DNA from: Aspidiotus rigidus
Lineage: Eukaryota; Arthropoda; Insecta; Hemiptera; Diaspididae
DNA: 64,000 nt
NCBI GenBank assembly: GCA_035079385.1
Contig: JAVHKY010000004.1
Location: 17,081,001-17,145,000 of the forward strand
Direction of reading: 5' to 3'
The notes under the pieces were generated by a model. That model had not been told where the DNA came from. It was given only the letters and a program-made list of their open reading frames with translations, and did no database searches. Shown here in pieces: positions 23,076 through 34,300 of this stretch. The translations under genes were made by a program, and so were the position numbers. How positions within the stretch are numbered: position 1 is the first letter of the stretch; every line of letters begins with the position of its first letter.

Positions 23076-24208
23076 GCAATTAAGCTTGATGTGACCCTCT
23101 TTATCACAGAGGTAGCATCGACGTTTGTCTCCAGTTGGTCTGACCTTTGTTTGCTTCAAAACTGAGGAACCTCGTCTACAAGACGCCTTTTATTGCAGCT
23201 TCTACTTCCAGGGCAAAGGATAATGCTTCTTTCAAGGTTTTGCAACGTGCCATGCAAAATTGACTCTGAATCTCCCAGTCAAAAATTCCATCAATGAATG
23301 CCTCAGACGCAGTTTGTTCAATGGCTGATACAGTAGCTTCTGGGTAAGCTTGTTGAGTTAATTTTAGGATTTCGCTTGAAAACGCTTGAAGACTTTCTCC
23401 ACAGTTCTGTCGACGGTATTTCAGTTCTCTTCTTCTGATGGGAGCCAAGTGAGCTTGACCAAAGCGTTGTTCAAGGACCTCAACCAACTTTTGGTAATTC
23501 TTCTTGTCACCCTCAGCAGTGTTGGACAACAGCTGTAGAGCAGCTCCTCTCAAGCTGACAATCAAATTACCAGCCTTGGCTTTGTCATCCCATCCATTGA
23601 GTTGAGCTGCAATTTCAAACTGTGATTTGTATAGTTCCCAAGAGATTTCACCATCAAACGTTGGTATTTTGACTTTGGTCTTTGATGAGGGTTCTACAAC
23701 TGGTACATTTCCTTCATTTGACCCAGAACTGAAAAAAGCAATGCCTGGCGGATCCACAACCATACTTACTGTTGGACTTCCTTTCAGTCTCTGGAGTCGT
23801 TCCTCTATAATTTTCCATTGTTACCCAAGTTCCTCAACCTGATGTTGGATTGGTTTGATCTGGCGTTTAACATCAACATTGACAGTCTCCCTTAGCCCAT
23901 CAAAGATTTCTGCCTTGTTTTGTTCAAGTTTCTCCTCCATTGCATTCTTGTTCTGTTCACGTTTCTAGTCCATAACAGTAAACCCAGTCTTCAGATCTTC
24001 TGAATTTTTAGCCATTGTATCTGTCAACGTTTGCAGCATTGCACTCAAATCTATAGCTGGAGACTGTTTTGTTGGTGTACCGGTCTCAAGGTTTCCAGTA
24101 TCCTCGTCAACCTCAAATTCAAAATTGGCCACGTCCAAGCCCCACGATCGGCTAATTCATTTTTGGTTCCGCTAACAGAGAGATTACGATTCCGGAGTTC
24201 CTCACGGA
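23076..24208 (-). pseudogene. gypsy gag with SAP-like N-terminus and zinc knuckle
   Basis: From 24208 down, the minus strand reads IREELRNRNLSVSGTKNELA (SAP-like) and then a charged, probably coiled-coil region with stops near 23968 and 23821. A clean 195-codon frame follows (23763-23176) with the Gag core: KIPTFDGEISWELYKSQFE, then LRGAALQLL and LVEVLEQRFGQ. A CCHC zinc knuckle, CYLCDKEGHIKLNC, lies at 23117-23076 in another frame. Gag packages the element RNA. The frame changes between core, knuckle and protease, together with the stops, make it non-functional. Confidence 0.75.
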
Positions 24209-25153
24209 TGGTACCTATCCAAAGTTCAAATAAAATGAAAATATTACATACTTCTTCTCTAAAGTAGATAAATCCGAAATTTTTTTGAACGTCCACATAA
24301 TCGACTCCTCGAAATCTGTCGTTCATTTCTTTTATAAATCAAGTTTGAATTTATCAACTGTTTTATCAACACCTAAAAATAACATAGGTAAACTGATTTT
24401 ATGTAAAAAAAGTCAGTGAGGAAATATCAAGAAATATAATGTATACCTTGGAAAAGTTGGCATTGCCTTCGTCCAAAAAAATATACTCGTAAAAAAAACA
24501 AAACAATTGATTCCAAAAATTGAGAAATTATGGAATTTTTAATTTTAAAATATTGGAAAGTTGGTCAATTTTGGTAAGATTGTGGACGCTTTAAGAATCA
24601 ATCAGTCTGCAGATCTGATAGGCCAGATTCATGGTGCTGGACAAGGTCAAACTGAGAAATCTGGCCTTAAAAGCGAGATCTTAACTATCTGCTTGAAGTA
24701 AATTTGAATATTTTAGGGTCCCCTCTTACATAATTTAAGAGCACACAGTATACGCGTTGGCAGAACGATAATCGAAAAAATGCTCTCATTATCGGGTTAA
24801 TAATTTGTATATCAACTTTTATTTTGCCATCTCTCTGTTCACGTGAGCTACTTGGCCCACCGGAATTTCATTTCCCTCCCCTATTTTGTACGCGTGCACG
24901 CTATAATACCTCTTCAATAAAAGTTTTCAAGTGACGAAAGAAAAGAGCAAAACAAACTCAGGAATCGCGGAAGCTTTTGTGAGTTCTTGAATGTGTTCGC
25001 TTTTGTATTTGAGTCTTTGAGTCTCTATTTCACTGTGTTGAATGTACGTAATTGTTACAAACCACCGCGCGGTGAAATAAAAACCGCTCCAACAATTTTA
25101 GAATCTTGTTTAAATCATGTATCACAAATCTCGTTCTTTTTTTTTGATTGCAG
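24209..25153 (+). promoter_or_regulatory. POMGNT1 upstream region with possible promoter and untranslated exon
   Basis: No gene is seen between the gypsy element and POMGNT1. A CACGTG E-box (24840-24845), a TATA-like CTATAATA (24901-24908) and an AAT|GTACGT donor at 25043/25044 could form the promoter and an untranslated first exon, joined to the acceptor at 25152-25153 by a 110-base intron. This is predicted from signals only and needs transcript data. Confidence 0.3.
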
Positions 25154-25230
25154 AATGTGTCTGTTAATTGTGATCCAACTGTTGAATGGAAATCCCAAAG
25201 AGGCTTGAAAAGTGATGAATAATTCAATGA
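25154..25230 (+). CDS. POMGNT1: POMGNT1 exon with start codon
   Basis: The acceptor TTGATTGCAG precedes 25154 and the donor ATGA|GTAAGT follows 25230. Two in-frame ATGs occur, at 25215 and 25227, so only 16 (or 4) coding bases lie in this exon. The leftover A pairs with AT of the next exon to make an Asn codon. An upstream ORF of 17 codons (25155-25208) ends two codons before the start, in the same frame. I chose 25215 as the first ATG after that stop. Confidence 0.7.
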
Positions 25231-28200
25231 GTAAGTTTTATAAATCTTCATAATGTGAATGTTTCGCGAATTTCTCTCTTCGTATTATACGAGTTGCACT
25301 CGATTCCTGATATTTACGAGTAGGTTAAGCTAGCATTAGTTCGCAATAAGCCACCCACAGGTACAAATATTTTTCTTTTTTCTTGCACCAGTATACGTTA
25401 TCTTCATCTTACTCGTTTGTATTGCCGAGATCGTAACTAATTTCAAACTCATCAGTCGGACTTCTATTTACAAACCGTACAATAATCATAATAATGTATT
25501 GTAGAGAATATTTCTGTATCCCTGCTTCGTATCAGCAGCAACAGTGCTATGAATTATTCAAGATTAAAAGTTTATCGCCTTTAATGAAAACCAAGTGCAC
25601 TACTGTAAAAGTCGTTTTTTCACGCAACGGCGGCTCGCTTCCCTTCTTTATTTCAAAAATACAGAAGTTCTCAACGCTTAACGATCTAGAATTCTTGTCA
25701 CTAATTCTGGAATGCGATCTGTTTCTATAATTCAAATGAATTGCAGTCTGTTTAGGACCATCAATTTACTTGACTTAATAATGAGGACAGTACGCACATA
25801 CTCCCCTTCTAAAATTTTTTTATGTTAGTTAAAAACAACTAAATTTCAGCAAGGCACATGTTTCAAATTTGATGGACCGTCTAAACAATGAATAAAATCA
25901 GTATGGGTCCTAGTTTCAAATTATTCCTCTATATGTACACTTGTTTTTAAAGGAAACTAGCGTCCGGTCCGTATCGGGAATCGCCCGTATATGTCATTAA
26001 AACGCGAATAATGAAATCAAATGCATTACGTGTATTTATTTAAAATCTGCTGCGTAAATGAAACGAACGCATTTTCCCATATTGTTCCATTATTTAAACT
26101 TCATTCTATTTTACTAGGAAGTCGAGTATCGTTTAATGATCGTCGTGCAATCGAACGCGTAAAAGTCAGTGTATTTTATGCAATAATTACAAAATTTCAT
26201 TTTTTTTTTTCTTTCTCTTTATGACAGATCATGAGAATCCGGGTAATAAGAAACCGAAATTCCTGAAAAACGTGGTCGAGGGTATGAGCCCCTCCCATCG
26301 TGACAAACTGCACAATTTGCCTCACATCATCTTGAAACGCTTGGGACCCGGCAACATAGATCTCGTCAGCCATGTCGGACTTTACATTTCGCAATTACCA
26401 TCGCCAAAAGTACCAAAACCATTATCCAGGCGGAGAATCGTCATCAAATCGTTAAAGGTACGTTTAGAAGTGATTATTAATGTTTAACTTCGAGTTTGAA
26501 ATGTTTTGGGAGTGGAAAATTAGTCTTGTAAATTTCTGCAATTTTTTTTCAACATTGCTGTACGGTCACTCAGCGATTCTTCCGCGGGTATACGAATAGA
26601 AAATAAGGTAATGTAAGAGACAAAATCGTGTGGGAAAGGCTGAGACACATAATTATATTTCCTACATATGTAGTTTTTTCTTCGAATCGTAACAACTGAT
26701 TCTCGCAGTACGTCCAACGCAAAGCAAATGATCTTCAGATTCTGCAAACGGTTTAAATTATAATATTTTTATATGTACTCGTATTTCGTCCATATTCTGT
26801 TTCAATATTACTTTCTACCTTTCGACCACACAACTTTCTCAGATCCTCGATGGAGGGTCTATGTACTTGGAATGACCTTCTTCAGAAACGTTATTTTGTA
26901 TCTCTTTATCTTTTCGATGGTATTCTGAAGGCGATCGAATATTTTATCCAACGTTTTTTTGTTTATGGGACGAGAATAGGTGATTATGGTAAAGTTATAT
27001 CTCAGTTTGCTTCATTTTGCTCCATAATTTTGGTTGATTCAGATTCAGATAAAAAATGGCCTGTTCTGGTTCAAAAGTCGCCAATTTTTATTTCAGTGTT
27101 GTGTTTGAAAACATGCCGCGAGCAACTTGTACATGTTTGAATGGAGTCGCATCGAGGTTCAACTTTTTTCGACTTATTGAGGTACGGCTTATCCAGGTTT
27201 AACTGTGTATTATTCCAGATTACCCCACCAGTATTTCGTAGCCTAGTATAGGCCCAGTATTTTGTATTTTAGGCCATGTGGCTGACGAGCTCACTCGCTC
27301 TGTCCAATGGTCGAAACATTCAACTTCCGCTTCGAACCCAACATTCATATCTCTTAATATTCACCATTTTTGACGTTCCCGCCTCCTGTTTAGTACGTCT
27401 AGCCCAAACGTATACGTACGGACTTAATGCGGACATGGAGGTATCCAAACAAATTTCAAGGATAAATTTGAGCCTTAACTATTTTTTGAAATCTCGCCCT
27501 AAAATTATCGGACAAATTTCCAGGATCCAACGTAGCCCGAAGACATGAAACATGCCAAATTTTCCGAATCCCCTCGCCAAACCTAGGCTTTCCTAATACG
27601 CGCTTTTCCAGGAAACTACGTCTCATAATGATAATTTTAAAAGTTATATTACAAGTCACCGTCGCATAAAATTCTTTAAACTTCCGAGCGCTTTCGACTA
27701 ACAAGTCATCTTCAACGTGAACAAAAAGCCACTATATCCAATTAAATATTTGAATAATCAATATCTAAAGAAATTTTTCTTGAAATATATTTATTTATTT
27801 AAATTTAATTTATAAAATTCCTACATTAATTATTTTAAAAAGTATTATTAATATTAATAATTTATTTCTGTTTATAATTTTTCATAGAATAATTTTATTT
27901 AATTTGAAATTATTAATATTCAATCTTTCTATTAACAATATATTGAATACTATTAATAATAAATTTTAATTCTAATATTTCATTAATTTATTTTCCGAAT
28001 AAATTATATTTTTATAAACATTTTATTAATTACTTGAATACAATTATTATAAAATAAATTATTGAAATAATATTAATTTATTAAATAAAGATTTGAAAAT
28101 TCAGTTTAAGATTTTAATATTTATTTTATTTTAATTCTATTCTCAGGGTATTCACTTGTCTGGAAAATCTGGAAGTCAGGGAAAAGTCAGGGAATTTCGG

Positions 28201-28302
28201 GAATTTTACCCAAGGTCAGGGAATTTTTTGAGATACTGTACGTCAAAAAAAGTTCGAACTAAAGAGTTTTTTCTCTTCTTCTTCTTCTTCTTCTTCTTCT
28301 TC

Positions 28303-28342
<40 letters not shown>

Positions 28343-31300
28343 TGGAGATTATGGTCTGGAAAAAGTCAGGGAATAGGGAATTTCATTTCAGAGAAAAAGT
28401 GGACACCCTTCGTATCGATATTTAATTTTGAATGATTAATAATTGAATTATTTTCAATAAATTTAAATTTAATTCTATTAATTTTTTTAATTTTTTATTT
28501 AATAAATCAATATTATTTTTAATTTTTTATTTAATAAATCAATATTATTTTTATTTATTTATTATTTTAGTTAGAAATTGAATATAATTTATTTATATTA
28601 ATAAAATATTTCTAATAAAGATTTTTTAAAAATTATATCAATTTAAATACTTTATTTTATTCATTTTGACGTATATAATCAATATTTTGATTATTCAAAA
28701 ATTTTTACTGATCTTCTTTTTTCTTAATTAAACTAATTAAATTTCAGAGATTCAATTTGTACTACGAATTTATAAGAATTAAATCATTTTAATTGGAAAT
28801 TAAATATAATTTATTTATATTAATAAAATATTTCTAATTTATTTTTAGTTAAATAGGTAATAACATTAATAGTTTGTCAAATTAAAATTAGTTGCTTTTT
28901 TTCATCGTGAAGATGACTTGTTGGTCAAAAGCGTTCGGAAAAGTGAAGAATTTTATTGTAATAAAACTTTTAAAATTATCTAGGCTTTCCTATTATTCAG
29001 CCCAAAGCCGGAGTTGTAGGAAGACAAAACTAAGGATGTACTCCCGATAATATTGAGAGTGGGTTTGCGTTTAAAACTCTGTGTCTTTTTGAAAAACGTT
29101 ACTAGTCATTGCAGCGACAACAGACCTGTGATATCTGGTTTTATTGTGTCCAAAAGCTCGGCTAACTCCTGTTGTTCTTTTGAATCCCCTTCCTCCAAGT
29201 ATTTAGGAAATTGAATTCGTTCTAAATTCTTAATACAAAGTAATGAGTCGTTCATATCCTTTGTTTGCTCTTCAGTCAAAATTTCTCGAAATTCCCGGCT
29301 GATGACGTCACATTCTAGGCCAATTAATCCCCATTTTCCTTCAGCCGTATTTTTTTTTAAGCCTTATTCGCCTCTATGTATTTCATGACTCGAAATTATC
29401 TAAGTAAGCCACAGGCTTTCTCCCTTCATTCTTCATTCGACAATTTTCACAAGTACCCCCCTCCCCCCTTCCCTGAAGACGACGTCAGGCCTCTTTCTTG
29501 TCTGCTCTTTAGTAAAAATCTCTCCAAGTTTCTCCGGTGACCATGTGCCTGCCTCTAGGCAAGTTATCTCCCTCCTGTGCTATTTACTCAAAATTTCTCA
29601 AAATCCCCTTAATGATATCACGCGCTTTCTTTTAGGTCAATCATCGTGCCCCTTTCTGCTCTTTGATATTTTGTTAATCCCAACATTCCTACATTAGGTT
29701 GGGTGGGTTCTCAGACTGACGCACGGTGTAACTCAAAACTCCTCCAAGTCTTTGAAGCAGGTAAAGGTCATTAATAGGTCTCAGCCTCCCTTCCTCTCCT
29801 AATGACACGAGTTCTTACATTCTAACTGACGGCTTATTTTTGTCAGTCTCTGAAGTAGGTCAAGATTATGAGATCAAAGTAAAGCTCTGCCTCCCCCCAC
29901 TCCTCATGACCAATTTTCTACATCTTCAGTGGCCGACAGCAAATTTTCTTCATATCTCTGAAGTAGGTCGAGATTATTGGATTTAGTAGGGAGGCATCCA
30001 TTTATAAAGGTTGAAAGTCGGAAATTTCGCTTGTACGAAGGTGATGAAGGCACAGATGTTCGGACCCAGAAGGAGAGGCAAGAGAGAAGGCATGAAACTG
30101 ATTGATGTATCTTTCCCTTCTGAAAAGTTGATCCTTGTCAATGATTTGTCGTAAGTTCGGAAATCCATCATTGAGCGTGTCGATCTATTTCGGCCTCCAA
30201 AAAATGTCGATACTTATACTGTCGAAAAGAGAGATTGAATAAGTCTGAAATTGAACTATCGTTCCTTACTTCTTTAAAAGGTGGCTGAGATCTGCGGCCT
30301 CGCATGCGCAAAGAATGGACAGGCAGAAATTTGAGATAATTTTTCGTTTATTTCATAATTCAGTCCTACTGCTATCCTTGACTGTAAACTATAAGGACAT
30401 ACGTTACAAGGTTACTACAAAAGCACACTCAAGTCTTGGGATTAGGTACAAGAACCTCAGACTGCTTTTTGCTTTTTTCCAAAGGAATTAGGGACCATGT
30501 GGCCTAGGAGAGGTCGCGGATTCTGGGTCTAATCAGAAAGGGGCAGAAATTAATGCGTTGTTCCACTTTTCAATATTCTTTCTCCATTTCCATCCTGGTA
30601 AATTCAATTGAGGATATGTGAAGTTGTGGCAAGTCCTTAAAATTCATCAATTGAGAACTGATGCCGTTTTGCGAACAGACAGCCGATTTTGTCTTCAAAC
30701 GGATACCAGTGTACCATAAAGAGAATGAGGAAGGATTCATAAAGAAAATATCCTCCATGATTTGTCCGAGTGGTGAGTTTGTGGGAAGACAGTCACCGAT
30801 GTATGAATCAACTGCTTTTTGCTTTTTTCCAAAGGAATTATCGACCATGTGGCCTAGGAGAGGTCGCGGATTCTGGGTCTAATCAGAAAGGGGCGGAAAT
30901 TTGTGCATTGCTCCACTTTTCAATATTCTTTCTCCATTTCCATCCTGGTAAATTCAATTGAGGATATGTGAAGTTGTGGCAAGTCCTTAAATTCATCAAT
31001 TGAGAACTGATGCCGTTTTGCGAACAGACAGCCGATTTTGTCTTCAAACGGATACCAGTGTACCATAAAGAGAATGAGGAAGGATTCATAAAGAAAATAT
31101 CCTCCATGATTTGTCCGAGTGGTGAGTTTGTGGGAAGACAGTCACCGATGTATGAATCAACTGCTTTTTGCTTTTTTCCAAAGGAATTATCGACCATGTG
31201 GCCTAGGAGAGGTCGCGGATTCTGGGTCTAATCAGAAAGGGGCGGAAATTTGTGCATTGCTCCACTTTTCAATATTCTTTCTCCATTTTCATCCTGGTAA

Positions 31301-34300
31301 ATTCAATTGAGGATATGTGAAGTTGTGGCAAGTCCTTAAATTCATCAATTGAGAACTGATGCCGTTTTGCGAACAGACAGCAGATTTTGTCTTCATACGG
31401 ATACCAGTGTACCATAAAGAGAATGAGGAAGGATTCATAAAGAAAATATCCCCCATGATTTGTCCGAGTGGTGAGTTTGTGGGAAGACAGTCCCCGAAGT
31501 ATGAATCAACTGCTTTTTGCTTTTTTCCAAAGGAATTAGCGACCATGTGGCCTAGGAGAGGTCGCGGATTCCGGGTCTAATCAGAAAGGGGCGGAAATTT
31601 GTGCATTGCTCCACTTTTCAATATTCTTTCTCCATTTCCATCCTGGTAAATTCAATTGAGGATATGTGAAGTTGTGGCAAGTCCTTAAATTCATCATTTG
31701 AGAACTGATGCCGTTTTGCGAACAGACAGCAGATTTTGTCTTCATACGGATACCAGTGTACCATAAAGAGAATGAGGAAGGATTCATAAAGAAAATATCC
31801 CCCATGATTTGTCCGAGTGGTGAGTTTGTGGGAAGACAGTCCCCGAAGTATGAATCAACTGCTTTTTGCTTTTTTCCAAAGGAATTAGCGACCATGTGGC
31901 CTAGGAGAGGTCGCGGATTCCGGGTCTAATCAGAAAGGGGCGGAAATTTGTGCATTGCTCCACTTTTCAATATTCTTTCTCCATTTCCATCCTGGTAAAT
32001 TCAATTGAGGATATGTGAAGTTGTGGCAAGTCCTTAAATTCATCATTTGAGAACTGATGCCGTTTTGCGAACAGACAGCCGATTTTGTCTTCAAACGGAT
32101 ACCAGTGTACCATAAAGAGAATGAGGAAGGATTCATAAAGAAAATATCCTCCACGATTTGTCCGAGTGGTGAGTTTGTGGGAAGACAGTCCCCGAAGTAT
32201 GAATCAACTGCTTTTTGCTTTTTTCCAAAGGAATTAGCGACCATGTGGCCTAGGAGAGGTCGCGGATTCCGGGTCTAATCAGAAAGGGGCGGAAATTTGT
32301 GCATTGCTCCACTTTTCAATATTCTTTCTCCATTTCCATCCTGGTAAATTCAATTGAGGATATGTGAAGTTGTGGCAAGTCCTTAAATTCATCATTTGAG
32401 AACTGATGCCGTTTTGCGAACAGACAGCAGATTTTGTCTTCATACGGATACCAGTGTACCATAAAGAGAATGAGGAAGGATTCATAAAGAAAATATCCCC
32501 CATGATTTGTCCGAGTGGTGAGTTTGTGGGAAGACAGTCCCCGAAGTATGAATCAACTGCTTTTTGCTTTTTTCCAAAGGAATTAGCGACCATGTGGCCT
32601 AGGAGAGGTCGCGGATTCCGGGTCTAATCAGAAAGGGGCGGAAATTTGTGCATTGCTCCACTTTTCAATATTCTTTCTCCATTTCCATCCTGGTAAATTC
32701 AATTGAGGATATGTGAAGTTGTGGCAAGTGCTTAAATTCATCAATTGAGAACTGATGCCGTTTTGCGAACAGACAGCCGATTTTGTCTTCATACGGATAC
32801 CAGTGTACCATAAAGAGAATGAGGAAGGATTCATAAAGAAAATATCCTCCACGATTTGTCCGAGTGGTGAGTTTGTGGGAAGGCAGTCACCGAAATTGGC
32901 GGTAGAGTTATAAAATTGACAGAAAAGAAGATGTGAATTTCTCGATAACACGAAGTTGGGGTGGTGTACGTTTTACGATTTCATGGGTAAGGCAGGGGAG
33001 GAGGACGATAGTCAATAGGAAAATATGTTTAGAAAATACGAATGGTCAACTTGCGAAATCAGTTATAGTGGAAGACCTTGGTATGAATTTGAACCATTCT
33101 CTGGAGCACCTGAAAATTCGTTGGTTGTTACGAAACCATAAGTGAAGAGAGAGAATCTCTTGTATGGTGAGGGTGTAGTGAAGTTACTCTCCTTTATTCC
33201 TTCGAGGTGATTGAAGCCAAAGGAATTCTACATTTTCTTCGAAATTTTGTCCATTTGATGGCCACCAACGAATACATAATGAAAGGGTGTGTCTAATATT
33301 TCGTAGCTTCAGAAGATAGTAACAATTCCAGCGGTTTTTTTTCTCCTTTTTCAAAGGTGAAACTCTACGATTTTCAAAACCTCATCAACGCCAGTAATCA
33401 ATACCTCTATTCTCTCGTAATGTTTGCAGATGGCTGTTATCCTCATACTTTTCGTCATGCTATTTATCAATATCGCTTTCATTTACACGTCGACGAGACA
33501 TGTGCGAGATCAAGTAGGGGGTGAGTAAACGTACAACGGTATACTATTAAACTCCAATATATGTATACGCGCTCGACATTTTCTTCGTCGCTACGGTAAA
33601 TATTTTCCTCTCGTCTATTGCAGAAGAACTCGACGACTATATCACATCGAGCAATCCGAAGTCGTTAACAATTGAAGTTACTTCTAGTCAGTCGAAGGTT
33701 TCCGTCGTTATTGATGGCACAACTGTGAGTACACTTATGTGATTCGCGAGTAATTCTATCCGTTTAATCTTGTTTGACAAGTTCGCCTGTATCATCCAAC
33801 TGTCGCGCGCCAACACATCACACGTCGTGCATGCATAATAGATGAACCTCAACCGATATTATACAAAACGTCATTTTCTTCGCAACCTCTAATTACCTTC
33901 TATTCTTTCTTTAGATTCTGGAGGATGGACACAAAAATCATGGCAGAGGTATTCATATTATTGTTTTGAATCAGGCTGTCGGCAGTGTGATGGCGCAGCG
34001 AACATTCGATACGTACTCCCCTCACGAAGACGACGCTATGTCATTATTTCTGAGTATGGTCTCCGACGGGAGGATATTAATTTTTGCTATCAAAGTACGT
34101 CTCGTCGTGTGAACGATTTCCGTCTTCGTCGACAACGTTCGTTTACCTAATTATACGATGTGGATCTCATTTCTAGGACGAAGGAACGTTTCAAATGAAA
34201 CGAATGGCTCGTGATTTACTGAAAAGATTAGGCTCCGAGAAGGCGGACACGTTAGGTTGGAGAGACATGTGGGCGATGGTCGCAAAAAAGGGAGAACGTT

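Larger units (their letters stand above)
20556..24208 (-). mobile_element. Ty3/gypsy retrotransposon, RT-less and apparently circularly permuted
   Basis: Read on the minus strand, the order is: partial gag with a SAP-like segment (24208), gag core, zinc knuckle, protease, pre-integrase, integrase, polypurine tract, one LTR, primer-binding site, and again the start of gag. The two ends, 24105-24208 and 20556-20658, are direct copies of about 103 bases differing at four positions and one indel. A normal element would have two LTRs outside the genes. Here a single LTR sits between the 3' end and the 5' start, as in a one-LTR circle opened within gag, or as the middle of a tandem pair. Reverse transcriptase and RNase H are absent. 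Frame breaks show it is inactive. Confidence 0.8.

Noticed and set aside
28156..28425. 89-codon frame with a long Phe run
   Set aside because: It is translation of a TTC microsatellite and T tract inside a MITE.
30570..31895. Repeated 104-codon minus-strand frames as a gene family
   Set aside because: They are copies within a 349 bp satellite. The frame is not kept from unit to unit and no domain is seen.
30461..32896. CRISPR-like array
   Set aside because: Units are 349 bp tandem copies without spacers, and the context is an intron of a eukaryotic gene.
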